From NCBI GenBank assembly GCA_903875215.1, contig CAIQVH010000008.1:1-64000 (forward strand): a stretch of 64,000 bases of DNA. Reading direction: 5' to 3'. Under the pieces are notes generated by a model. It made no database searches. It was not told the origin of the DNA and saw only the letters and a list, made by a program, of their open reading frames with translations. How positions within the stretch are numbered: the stretch's first letter is position 1; each line of letters opens with the position of its first letter. The position numbers were made by a program, and so were the translations under genes. Shown in pieces: positions 56,070 to 64,000 of the stretch. This stretch comes from an uncultured Anaerolineae bacterium (GTDB lineage Bacteria > Chloroflexota > Anaerolineae > Anaerolineales > Villigracilaceae).

Positions 56070-57651
56070 AATCTTGAGCATACTTGCTGTTGTGGTGCTG
56101 GCTCTTCCGCTGCTGGGTGTCTCTGATTCCGGTTTGGCTACCCAATATGGCATTCCGCTGAACCAGGCGCTGGTGCTGGAAGGCGGAGAAACCAGCAATC
56201 TTCGCAATTATGACCCGGCGACCACCGTCACCGCGGGTGATAAACGGTTGTTCAGCGGGCTGGTTTCCTTCGACCCGAATCTGAATCTCACGCCAGACCT
56301 GGCGGAAAGCTGGGATATCAGCCCGGATGGATTGGTGTACACCTTTCACCTGCGCTCCAATGCCACATTTCATTCCGGCCGCGCCGTAACTGCGCAGGAT
56401 TTCATCTACTCCTGGACGCGCGCTGCGGATCCGGCCCTGCAATCTCCGACCGTGTTAACGTATCTGGGCGACATTGTCGGTCTGCCGGCGGTTGTAGAAG
56501 GCAGCGCGAAAACAGTCAGCGGATTAAAAGCCCTCGATGAGCACACCCTGCAGGTCACCATTGACGCGCCCAAGCCGTACTTCCTGATGAAATTGACTTT
56601 CGCCACCGCTTTTGTGGTGGATAAGGACAACGTGGAAAGCGGGCCAAACTGGGTGCGCCAGCCGAATGGGACCGGGCCATATCGCTTGAAAGAGTGGAAA
56701 TCCAACGAGGTGATGATTTACGAGGCCAACCAGGACTTTTACCTGGGCGCGCCTTCCATCCCCTATGTGCTTGTCAAGATATTTAGTGGGGACGGGATGC
56801 GACTGTATGAAACCGGAGACGTTGACATTGCCCCCGTTTACCTCTCGTCGGTGGAGCGTTTTAGCGACCCGGCTGAACCCATGCATGGCGAACTCCTGGC
56901 AGGTGTCAGCCTGTGTACCAATTACGTGGTTTTTGATGTTACCCAGCCACCCTTTGATGATCTGAATGTGCGCAAGGCCTTCAGTATGGCGTTCAACCGC
57001 CAAAAGTACATCAGCGTGGTCATGGATGGCCATGCGCTGCCGGCGCAGGGGATTTATCCACCCGCCTTGCCAGGCTATAACCTCGAACTCAAAGGGCTGC
57101 CTTATGATCCTGAGCAGGCCCGCAAGCTCCTGGCTCAATCCAAATATGGCGGTCCGGAGGGTTTGCCGCCGATCGTCTATACAGATGCCGGCCTGGGTAG
57201 TTATGTTAATTCGGATGTGGCGGCTATGGCTCAAATGTGGAAACAAAATCTGGGCGTAACCATCACCGTTGAGAATGTTGAATTCAACTACTACTATGAC
57301 CAGATCTATTCGGGCAACCATGGCCAGCTCTTCTCGGGCGGCTGGTGCGCAGATTATCCCGATCCGGAAAACTTTGCCGATGTGCTATTCCACAGCGGCT
57401 CATCCCAGAATAACGGCGGCTATAGCAATCCTGCCCTCGATGCCTTGCTGGAAAAAGCCCGCACCGAGCAGGAGATTACCCGGCGCATTGGGATGTATCA
57501 GCAGGCTGAGCAAATCCTCGTAGATGAATCTGCCGCTTTGTTCACTGTTCACAGTCTTTCATACCAGCTGGTGAAGCCGTATGTCAAAGGATATGTGTTA
57601 ACACCGATTGATATCCCGATTGAGCGTTATATGTGGCTCGAAGGGAAGTAA
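56062..57651 (+). CDS. Peptide-type ABC solute-binding protein (OppA/DppA-like)
   Basis: A 529-residue family 5 binding protein for oligopeptides or other large solutes. Signal peptide (MRKILSILAVVVLALPLLG), then the domain start EGGETSNLRNYDP, the family hallmark LVSFDPNLNLTPDLAESW and YTFHLR. ATG 56062 follows GGAGGCCAAA; an upstream start at 56050 is possible. No permease or ATPase genes adjoin. The gluzincin encoded upstream could supply peptides (inference). Confidence 0.88.
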   Translation: MRKILSILAVVVLALPLLGVSDSGLATQYGIPLNQALVLEGGETSNLRNYDPATTVTAGDKRLFSGLVSFDPNLNLTPDLAESWDISPDGLVYTFHLRSNATFHSGRAVTAQDFIYSWTRAADPALQSPTVLTYLGDIVGLPAVVEGSAKTVSGLKALDEHTLQVTIDAPKPYFLMKLTFATAFVVDKDNVESGPNWVRQPNGTGPYRLKEWKSNEVMIYEANQDFYLGAPSIPYVLVKIFSGDGMRLYETGDVDIAPVYLSSVERFSDPAEPMHGELLAGVSLCTNYVVFDVTQPPFDDLNVRKAFSMAFNRQKYISVVMDGHALPAQGIYPPALPGYNLELKGLPYDPEQARKLLAQSKYGGPEGLPPIVYTDAGLGSYVNSDVAAMAQMWKQNLGVTITVENVEFNYYYDQIYSGNHGQLFSGGWCADYPDPENFADVLFHSGSSQNNGGYSNPALDALLEKARTEQEITRRIGMYQQAEQILVDESAALFTVHSLSYQLVKPYVKGYVLTPIDIPIERYMWLEGK

Positions 57652-57658
57652 TGCTCAT

Positions 57659-57688
57659 GTGGCTGGCCAGGGCAACCAGGCCAGCCAC
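57659..57688 (+). terminator. Terminator after the OppA-like gene
   Basis: GTGGCTGGCC and GGCCAGCCAC form a perfect 10-bp stem with a 10-nt loop, followed by TTCTTCGTT. Confidence 0.75.
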
Positions 57689-57807
57689 TTCTTCGTTAAT
57701 CGGAATGTGCAATCGGCCGGAAAAGTTTCCGCCTAGGGGGGCGCAGTTTGATTAATCGTGTTAAGATTGCAGTGTAGTTTCTACATCATCAATTTCATGG
57801 AGGCCCT

Positions 57808-58164
57808 ATGTATTTTTTCGTCCGTTATACCGGTTATATGATGGTGGCTTTTGGTGTGCTCTTTATGCTGGCCGGGCTGGCCGGGGCCATTTACGGTTTT
57901 GCCCAGCACCAGGCCCTGCTGACTTTAGTCAACGATAGCCTGGAAGCCAGCCAGTCTCTTTGGCGGGTGCAGGATGTCCGCTTTCTGACCTCCATCGCCG
58001 GGTTGGTTCTGTTCCTGCTTGGGATGATGTCTTCAGCGTTCGGGCAGTTATTACTCATTTTTGCCGATCTGGCAAACTACACTCACGAGACGAATCACTT
58101 GCTGCGGGCGATGCGGCGGCGGCCGGTCACCCCGGAACCGGAATATGATCAGCCTGTAGGCTGA
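57808..58164 (+). CDS. Small membrane protein of unknown function
   Basis: A 118-residue protein with two transmembrane segments (about 8-30 and 60-85) separated by a 30-residue loop (ALLTLVNDSLEASQSLWRVQDVR), and a cytoplasmic basic tail (LLRAMRRRPVTPEPEYD). A GGAGGCCC site precedes the ATG. It lies 24 bp before the YibE/F gene and probably shares its transcript. No family recognised. Confidence 0.65.
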   Translation: MYFFVRYTGYMMVAFGVLFMLAGLAGAIYGFAQHQALLTLVNDSLEASQSLWRVQDVRFLTSIAGLVLFLLGMMSSAFGQLLLIFADLANYTHETNHLLRAMRRRPVTPEPEYDQPVG

Positions 58165-58188
58165 TCGAAGCTCGATCATTTCCTGCTC

Positions 58189-59388
58189 ATGAGAAAAATC
58201 CCCTTTCCATTTTTGCTGGCAGGGATGCTGGTAATTCTGGCATTCGGCGCGTTCCTGCTGTGGGGCGTGCCGTATTTTTTTCAACCCCTGAACATGGTGG
58301 GTTTCAATGGCACGTTGGGTTCGCACACCTACCGTGCGCGCGTCACGCAAATCATCGAAGCCGGCAACATCGATCTGGGTGGAATCCTGCAAACCTACCA
58401 GCGTGTGCGCGTCACCGTTCAGGATGGCGGGTATGCCGGTGTGCCCATGGAAGTCGATTATGGCCGGACACGTATTCTGCCGGGCGGCCAGTTGCTGGCA
58501 ATTGGGGATGATATTTATGTTCTGATCAACAAGCGCATTGACGGCGTGGTGGAAGCCTTCTTTGTGGATTTCGTGCGCGAAAAAGCCCTGCTGGGATTGC
58601 TGGTGGTGTTCATGGCGGCCATTATTTTGATGGGACGCTGGAAAGGTGTGCGCAGTTTGCTTGGGCTGGGGTTCAGCCTGGTGATGATCATCGCATACGT
58701 CATTCCGCACATCCTGGCGGGCGAGGATCCGGTGCTGGTCAGCCTGATCGGTTCGGGGATTTTGCTGGGGAGCACGCTTTATCTGACCTATGGGTGGAAT
58801 TGGAAAACTCACGCATCAGTGGTCAGCATGATCCTGGTGTTGATTCTGACCGGAACCTTGGCCGCTCTCTTTATGGATTTTGCCCGCCTGAATGGTTCCG
58901 GCAGCGAGGAAGCGCTTTTCCTGGTCCAGCTTTCCAATGTGCAGATCAATCTGCGCGGGCTGTTGCTGGGCGGAATCATTATCGGCGCGCTGGGTGTGCT
59001 CGATGACCTGGTGACTACCCAGTCGGCGGCGGTTTTTGAGCTGTACCATACCAACCCGGCGCTTGGTTATCGGGCTTTGTTTGAAAAGGCCATGCGTATT
59101 GGTCAGGATCATGTGGCGGCCACAGTCAACACCCTGGTGCTGGCGTATGCCGGGGCCTCGTTGCCGCTGCTTTTGTTGTTCACCCTGGGCAACGGGAATT
59201 ATGATTACTTTATCAACGTGGAATTTGTGAGCGAGGAAATCGTGCGCACCCTGGTGGGCTCGCTGGGACTCATGGCGGCGGTGCCTCTGACGACGGCTAT
59301 TGCGACGTTGCTGGTGCTGAATGGGCATCGATTGTCTGCCGAGTGGCGCGCCCTGTTGGGGCCGGAAGGCGAGGGTCACCTGCATTAG
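58189..59388 (+). CDS. YibE/F-family membrane protein
   Basis: A 399-residue protein: signal anchor, a soluble beta-rich domain (about 45-130; YQRVRVTVQDGG), then about seven transmembrane helices (132-385) with GALGVLDDLVTTQ and NTLVLAYAGASLPLLLLF, the hallmark region of YibE/F-like proteins. The family is widespread in Gram-positive bacteria and Chloroflexi; its function is not established, although transport is suspected. Confidence 0.85.
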   Translation: MRKIPFPFLLAGMLVILAFGAFLLWGVPYFFQPLNMVGFNGTLGSHTYRARVTQIIEAGNIDLGGILQTYQRVRVTVQDGGYAGVPMEVDYGRTRILPGGQLLAIGDDIYVLINKRIDGVVEAFFVDFVREKALLGLLVVFMAAIILMGRWKGVRSLLGLGFSLVMIIAYVIPHILAGEDPVLVSLIGSGILLGSTLYLTYGWNWKTHASVVSMILVLILTGTLAALFMDFARLNGSGSEEALFLVQLSNVQINLRGLLLGGIIIGALGVLDDLVTTQSAAVFELYHTNPALGYRALFEKAMRIGQDHVAATVNTLVLAYAGASLPLLLLFTLGNGNYDYFINVEFVSEEIVRTLVGSLGLMAAVPLTTAIATLLVLNGHRLSAEWRALLGPEGEGHLH

Positions 59389-59404
59389 CGCGGTAAAACC
59401 AATT

Positions 59405-60646
59405 TCAAGGGGTGATATGGATCAGGTGCGCGGCATCTGAAAGCAGGCGGGTGATGGCACTGTCGTCATTGTAGAGATTAAAACCTTCGTTATCCTGGGG
59501 CGGAAATTGTCCGTCCGGACGGCGGCCCAGCAATCGCCAGACCAGCCAGCCGCTGTGGGCTGTGATTCGCATGGTTTCCGTCCAGGAACGGTAGGCCTCG
59601 GTCTGGTCGCCAGCGGCAGCTGAGAGGCCAAACTCTTCGAGTACAACGGGCTTGTTGGCCGTCTGGGCGATGGCAAGATATTGGCGCATGATCTGGTCGC
59701 ATTCCTCGGGGGATGTGGCTGGTTGTTGATAGGCCGGGTAGAGGTGCAGGGTGCCGAAATCTATGTTGGGTGCCGCCATCAGGCGGGCAAAGTCGGCGGG
59801 ACTGCGCCCAAAGCCGGTATCGCCGAAACTGATGAGGTGATTGGGGTCGTGGGCGCGGATCAGGGTGGTCATTTCATCGGCCCACTCGAGCAGGATTTCC
59901 GTCTCTGCGGCGGGTTCGTTGGCCAGTTGCCAGGCAAAGATGGTCGGGTCGTCGCGGTAGGCGATTCCGGTGATGGTATTGGTGCGGTGCAGCAGGGTGC
60001 TCACCCAGGTCTTAAAATCTGCTTTGATTGCCGGGTCGGTGTAAAAGGCCGGACACCAACGCTTGTAAGGGATATTCCGCCAGGCACAGTATTGAGGGGT
60101 GCCGCCGTAATAATACCAATTGTCAACCAGCGCAATGATCAGGCGGACATTATGGCGCGAGGCAGCAGCCAGCAGGGCATCGAGGCGCACCAGTCCATTG
60201 GGACTGTCATTGATCAGCATGGTTTGTGAGGCCGGATCCCATGCCTGGAACCATACGCCGCGGGTTTCGCCTGCGGGGTACTCCCAGATGGTTTGCGCAC
60301 CGTCTGGCTGGCCGATGATGACTGAAGCAAAGGTGCGCATGACATGGAAGTTGAGCTGGCTGGCATCGGCCAGCACTTGTTCCATTTCACCGTCCGTCAA
60401 CCAGGGCATTTCGTGGTTGTTGGCGCCGCCAAACCTAAAGGGCTGTCCATTGAGGACGAATTCAGTCCCCTGGGCTCCGACAAAGTCGCGGGGAATGCGC
60501 CGCTGCTGCGCTTCAGGGGTGGTGGTTGGGGTGGGAGAAACCGTCGGAGGGGGGATCGGGGTGGGGGGCGTCACTGCTGTTGCCGGCTGGCAGGCGGTCA
60601 GTAACAAAACGAGGATCAGGCAGGTGAGTGTTATCTTCTTGCGCAT
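59405..60646 (-). CDS. GH5-like glycoside hydrolase lipoprotein
   Basis: A 413-residue secreted glycoside hydrolase of the GH5/cellulase-mannanase type. Lipoprotein signal ending LLLTACQP, a Thr/Pro linker, then the TIM barrel (FRFGGANNHE to the end). The acid/base Glu is in WQLANEPAAE and the nucleophile Glu in PVVLEEFGLS; LRLIIALVDNWYY-like barrel strands precede. The length and motifs suggest a mannan-type substrate but this is uncertain. ATG 60646 starts the signal peptide. Confidence 0.82.
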   Translation of the reverse strand: MRKKITLTCLILVLLLTACQPATAVTPPTPIPPPTVSPTPTTTPEAQQRRIPRDFVGAQGTEFVLNGQPFRFGGANNHEMPWLTDGEMEQVLADASQLNFHVMRTFASVIIGQPDGAQTIWEYPAGETRGVWFQAWDPASQTMLINDSPNGLVRLDALLAAASRHNVRLIIALVDNWYYYGGTPQYCAWRNIPYKRWCPAFYTDPAIKADFKTWVSTLLHRTNTITGIAYRDDPTIFAWQLANEPAAETEILLEWADEMTTLIRAHDPNHLISFGDTGFGRSPADFARLMAAPNIDFGTLHLYPAYQQPATSPEECDQIMRQYLAIAQTANKPVVLEEFGLSAAAGDQTEAYRSWTETMRITAHSGWLVWRLLGRRPDGQFPPQDNEGFNLYNDDSAITRLLSDAAHLIHITP

Positions 60647-60680
60647 GGAATTGAGTGGGTGAGTAATTGAGTGAGTGCCC

Positions 60681-60686
60681 ATTATA
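60681..60686 (-). promoter_or_regulatory. -10 box upstream of the GH5-like gene
   Basis: TATAAT on the minus strand, 35 bp before the ATG at 60646. The -35 region (TGGTGA at about 17 bp) is poor. Confidence 0.45.
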
Positions 60687-60802
60687 CAGGGAACGGCCCA
60701 ATTCACCACTCCATTGAGAAGAATCATTTTCCTGTTGTTTTTTGGTGCGGGGCGGGTGGTACAATTTCGCTGGATGTCAAACCCATTTCATAGGAGCGGC
60801 CC

Positions 60803-62014
60803 ATGCCTGAGGTTGTGATCGTTGATGCCATTCGTACTCCCATTGGTGCGCTGGGCGGCGCGCTGGCCCGCGTGCGCCCGGATGATCTGGCTGCCTTGGT
60901 ACTGAAGGCGCTGCTTGCGCGAACTGCGCTGGATCCGGCGCTGGTGGAGGAAGTCTACCTGGGTTGCGCCAACCAGGCCGGCGAGGATAACCGTAACGTG
61001 GCGCGCATGGCCCTGCTGCTGGCTGGCCTGCCGGTCAGCGTGCCGGGAGTCACCGTCAACCGGCTGTGCGCTTCGGGGCTGGCGGCAGTCAATAGCGCGG
61101 CGCGCGCCATCCGTGCCGGGGATGGAGAGATTTATCTCGCGGGCGGCGTGGAATCCATGTCGCGCGCACCGTACTCTCTACCCAAAGCAGAGGAGGCTTT
61201 CGCTTTTGGGAACTTGACTGCCTACGACACCGCGCTCGGCTGGCGCTACCCCAACCCCAAAATGAAAGAACTGTACGGGACCGAATCGATGGGCGATACG
61301 GCTGAAAATATCGCCGCACTGCGGCCGCATCTGACGCGCGAGAAGCAGGATGGCTTCGCAGCGCAGTCGCACCAGCGGGCGGTGGCGGCAATTGACAGCG
61401 GTCGCTTTACAGCGGAGATTTTGCCAGTGCCGGTTCCACAAAAAAAAGGCGATCCGCTTCTGGTCAGCGTTGACGAACGTCCGCGCCGCGACACGACGGT
61501 TGAATCGCTATCGCGCCTGAAACCAGCCTTCAAAAAAGAAGGCGGCACGGTCACAGCGGGAAACTCCTCCGGGCTGAATGATGGCGCATCAGCCCTGCTG
61601 GTGATGAGCGCCGGGAAAGCCGCCGAACTGGGCTTAAAGCCCCTGGCGCGCGTCGTCTCCATGGCCTCCGCCGGGGTTGAGCCGCGCCTTATGGGACTGG
61701 GCCCGGTTCCGGCCACCCGCAAGGCTTTGCAGCGCGCCGGTTTACAGGTGACGGATCTGGGCCTGGTGGAGTTAAACGAGGCTTTCGCAGTACAGTCGCT
61801 GGCGGTGCTGGAAGATCTTGGGTTGGACGAGTCACTCGTCAATATCAACGGCGGCGCTATCGCGCTTGGGCATCCGCTGGGCTGTTCGGGCGCGCGTTTG
61901 CTCACCACGCTGGTGCATGAAATGCGCCGTCGTGAAACCGTGCGCTACGGTCTGGCCACGCTCTGCGTCGGGGTTGGTCAGGGCGAGGCAACCATATTGG
62001 AACGGTGTGATTAG
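60803..62014 (+). CDS. Acetyl-CoA acetyltransferase (thiolase)
   Basis: A 403-residue thiolase. The nucleophilic Cys lies in [11 protein letters not shown] (about residue 90), the His in [14 protein letters not shown] and the second Cys in [10 protein letters not shown]. The NEAFAVQS motif is present. It may cleave or make acetoacetyl-CoA, or act in beta-oxidation or aromatic degradation (PcaF-like); neighbours do not decide. ATAGGAGCGGCCC precedes the ATG. Confidence 0.93.
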   Translation: MPEVVIVDAIRTPIGALGGALARVRPDDLAALVLKALLARTALDPALVEEVYLGCANQAGEDNRNVARMALLLAGLPVSVPGVTVNRLCASGLAAVNSAARAIRAGDGEIYLAGGVESMSRAPYSLPKAEEAFAFGNLTAYDTALGWRYPNPKMKELYGTESMGDTAENIAALRPHLTREKQDGFAAQSHQRAVAAIDSGRFTAEILPVPVPQKKGDPLLVSVDERPRRDTTVESLSRLKPAFKKEGGTVTAGNSSGLNDGASALLVMSAGKAAELGLKPLARVVSMASAGVEPRLMGLGPVPATRKALQRAGLQVTDLGLVELNEAFAVQSLAVLEDLGLDESLVNINGGAIALGHPLGCSGARLLTTLVHEMRRRETVRYGLATLCVGVGQGEATILERCD

Positions 62015-62046
62015 CCGGTTGGCGGTATGGAAAGGGTGAAAATGAA

Positions 62047-63240
62047 ATGAGAAAGAAAATTCTGATCGTGCTGACAGCTTTCCTGGCGCTGGGAATTTCT
62101 GCCTGCCAGTTGGGAATTGCCACTCCGCCCCCGCCGGTTGCGCCTCCCACACTGACAGCAGCTGCCACCCTGCCGCCGCCCACTGCGCCTCCCACGCTGA
62201 CGCCGACGATTACCCCCACTCCGCCGCTTAATTCTCCCAATGGCCCGCCGCTGATCGCCATCCACATGTTTTCACAACAACGCGGCTGGGGCGTGATCGA
62301 GAACCAGCTGTTAAGCACTACCGATGGCGGAGTCAGCTGGGCCGGGGTGCCCGTGCCGGGTGGAACCTTCTCCGGCTACAACGGGGCTTTTTTCCTGGAT
62401 GAAAAATCTGCCTTTATCCTGGTGCCCGCGCCAGGTGGCGCCAGCGGCCTGCTCAATTTCACCGCCGATGGCGGCCAGACCTGGGAGAGTATCCCGGTGC
62501 CGGCTGCGCAGGGTCAGGTGCAGTTTATGCCCAACACCAACCTGGAAGGCTTCATTTTTCAGGATTTGGGGATTACGATGGATAGCATGCCGGTTGCCCT
62601 TTACCAGACCCTCGACCGCGTCAACTGGTTACGGACATTTGCTCATGATGTGCCCGGTCAGCCGGTGAATGGATTGCCGCTGACGGGCATTAAGAACGGG
62701 GTTGCGTTTATCAGCAACAGCTCCGGTTGGATTACAGGCCGTAACCAGAGCGACAGTGCAATTTACCTGTTCCATACCGGGGACGCTGGCCGCAATTGGG
62801 CCACAGTTGAGTTGAGCGTGCCGAATGACCTGCAAAATTTTCCTTCCGAAAGCCATCCACCAGTCTTTTTTGAGGGTCTGATCGGTTTTTTGCCGGTGGA
62901 TTTTTTCACGGCAGAGGGGCAGGGTAGCCGGGTGTTCTATTACACCAGTGACGGCGGCGCAACCTGGATGCCGCGCGGGCGCACGCCTGGCGGTACGGTG
63001 ATGAAGTTTGTCGATGCCAGCACGGGCTGGACCTGGGCCGCCGGTCAACTGTATTTCACTTCTGATGGCGCGCAATCCTGGGAAAAACTGCCCATCTCAT
63101 TGCCGGCCCGCGAGCAGGCGATTGACCTGAATTTCATTGATCCGCGCAATGGCTGGATGATCACTCGTGATACCAAATCGCGGGTGCGCCTGTATCGCTC
63201 GCAGGATGGCGGGAATACCTGGTCGGTGATCATTCCGTAG
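62047..63240 (+). CDS. Ycf48-like beta-propeller lipoprotein
   Basis: A 397-residue lipoprotein: signal ending LGISACQL, a Thr/Pro-rich linker (about 25-60), then Ycf48/sialidase-type beta-propeller repeats, each ending in the DGG.xW pattern (TTDGGVSWAG, TADGGQTWES, TGDAGRNWAT, TSDGGATWMP, SQDGGNTWSV). This fold often serves as a protein-interaction scaffold; enzyme activity is not indicated. Its 3' end overlaps the convergent next gene by 11 bp. Confidence 0.82.
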   Translation: MRKKILIVLTAFLALGISACQLGIATPPPPVAPPTLTAAATLPPPTAPPTLTPTITPTPPLNSPNGPPLIAIHMFSQQRGWGVIENQLLSTTDGGVSWAGVPVPGGTFSGYNGAFFLDEKSAFILVPAPGGASGLLNFTADGGQTWESIPVPAAQGQVQFMPNTNLEGFIFQDLGITMDSMPVALYQTLDRVNWLRTFAHDVPGQPVNGLPLTGIKNGVAFISNSSGWITGRNQSDSAIYLFHTGDAGRNWATVELSVPNDLQNFPSESHPPVFFEGLIGFLPVDFFTAEGQGSRVFYYTSDGGATWMPRGRTPGGTVMKFVDASTGWTWAAGQLYFTSDGAQSWEKLPISLPAREQAIDLNFIDPRNGWMITRDTKSRVRLYRSQDGGNTWSVIIP

Positions 63241-64000
63241 GGTTGGCGGATTTTTTGCGGGTCAACAGCAATTTCCAACGCAGTTTGCGCCAGGCTTGCA
63301 CAGCCTGGCGCATTTTTTGTCGCGAAACCGGTTCGCGGCTGAATAAGGCTTGCTGGTAGATTTCTGTCAGCAGGCGGAGGGGTTGTGGCTCGTGCAGGTG
63401 AGCCTGGAGGGTGCTGGAATATTCCTCGGCGGTGGTGCCTGGTGTGGCTGTTTCCGTCAGGCGGCTGCCAAGTTGGTAGATGCGATGAAAAATCCAGCGC
63501 AGGGCACGCGCGGGGGCGGCGCGGCGGAGCAGGAAATCTTCCAGGATCAGGATAATTCCGGCCAGCAGGAAAAATCCAGCGGTTAAGCACAGAACAAGGC
63601 GGGTGAGTGTAGACAGGCGCAGACCGGACAGCAGAGGGAGGCGGGGTGTCCTGGCGACCGGCAACAGGGTTGGAATGGGGTTGATTTCGCGGCGCAGCGA
63701 GGGTTGGTTGGCGGTTGGCTCAAATTCCACCCAGCCGATGCCGGGGAAGTAGATTTCGACCCAGGCGTGCGCGTCTAGGGCGCGGACGTTGTACTCGGCG
63801 CGCTGCGGGTCATATTGGCCGCTGGCATAGCCGGTCACCAGGCGGGCTGGCAGCCCAACTGCGCGGGCCAGCACGGCCATGCTGGTGGCGTAATAGTCGC
63901 AGTAGCCTTTTTGCAGGTCAAAGAGAAAATAATCGGTGATTTCCACTCCGCGAGGTGGGGCGGGCAGGTCTGCTGTGTAAGGAAAGTTGTTGCGCAGGTA
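63230..64000 (-). CDS. Transglutaminase-like membrane protein (partial)
   Basis: The C-terminal 256 residues of a protein that continues beyond the window; the frame is open to base 64000. The catalytic core is present: Cys in GYCDYYATSM, His in DAHAWVEIYF and Asp or Glu in WVEFEPTANQP. A transmembrane helix (LVLCLTAGFFLLAGIILIL) and a DUF4129-like cytoplasmic tail follow. Such proteins usually have further N-terminal helices. Function unknown; probably extracellular protein processing. Confidence 0.82.
   Translation of the reverse strand, partial: YLRNNFPYTADLPAPPRGVEITDYFLFDLQKGYCDYYATSMAVLARAVGLPARLVTGYASGQYDPQRAEYNVRALDAHAWVEIYFPGIGWVEFEPTANQPSLRREINPIPTLLPVARTPRLPLLSGLRLSTLTRLVLCLTAGFFLLAGIILILEDFLLRRAAPARALRWIFHRIYQLGSRLTETATPGTTAEEYSSTLQAHLHEPQPLRLLTEIYQQALFSREPVSRQKMRQAVQAWRKLRWKLLLTRKKSANPTE

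Noticed and set aside
51841-57651. Selenoprotein near tRNA-Sec
   Set aside because: All neighbouring genes have complete frames without in-frame TGA; no SECIS-like hairpin next to a TGA was identified.
1-64000. Mobile elements, integrases, prophage genes
   Set aside because: No transposase, recombinase or phage structural motifs were seen in any of the supported proteins.

Overview
This 64 kb window reads as chromosome of an aerobic or microaerobic member of the Chloroflexi, most likely class Anaerolineae. That placement is an inference from gene content: a B-type (ba3) oxidase with a tiny subunit IIa, a fused NuoCD in a partial complex I block, Thr/Pro-rich lipoproteins and surface proteins, a Tad-like pilin cluster and MurA with Asp in place of the catalytic Cys. 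No insertion sequence, prophage, integrase or CRISPR array was seen.

Layout. 156-830: NarL-type response regulator. 1006-6230: terminal oxidase block (two SCO-like proteins, PCu(A)C copper chaperone, oxidase subunits IIa, II and I, heme O synthase). 6363-14091: a cytochrome b/Rieske block with unusual partners: a lipoprotein cytochrome c, a GltD-like flavin/FeS oxidoreductase, split cytochrome b, Rieske protein, a three-heme cytochrome c, and a cytochrome b / 2[4Fe-4S] ferredoxin / MvhD-like fusion. 14196-22013 (mostly minus strand): META lipoprotein, Rel, YbaK-type deacylase, M20 hydrolase, PIG-L deacetylase, YaaT and Mrp. 21940-25182 (minus): IscX-like, NuoB, NuoCD and NuoI, facing a SufR-like regulator (25270-25890) across a 30-bp palindrome. 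25951-29138: FabH-like synthase and GlmS; GlmS has what looks like a divergent glmS ribozyme in its leader. 29651-34649 (minus): Tad-like pilin proteins and a prepilin peptidase. 34762-38314: MurA, Xaa-Pro peptidase, TsaD. 38557-46055 (minus): PrmC, two sugar-type ABC permeases (one fused to a GT-C glycosyltransferase), PrfA, a response regulator and UvrC. 46166-50620: YigZ, thioredoxin reductase, malate dehydrogenase, citrate synthase. 50672-64000: a probably frameshifted CnaB-like protein, tRNA-Pro(GGG), tRNA-Sec, a site-2 protease homologue, binding proteins, a gluzincin, a YibE/F protein, a GH5-like hydrolase, thiolase, a Ycf48-like lipoprotein and a truncated transglutaminase-like protein.

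How it fits together. The first 14 kb encodes a near-complete respiratory branch: quinol is probably oxidised by the cytochrome b/Rieske complex, electrons pass through its c-type hemes to the CuA site of the ba3 oxidase, and the SCO, PCu(A)C and CtaB proteins supply copper and heme. The GltD-like and cytochrome b/ferredoxin/MvhD-like subunits suggest that NAD(P)H, ferredoxin or another thiol/FeS donor also meets this complex; this is the best candidate for an undescribed system here. The nuo block, malate dehydrogenase and citrate synthase supply the upstream end of respiration. All functions are assigned from sequence features recognised by eye; no database search was run.
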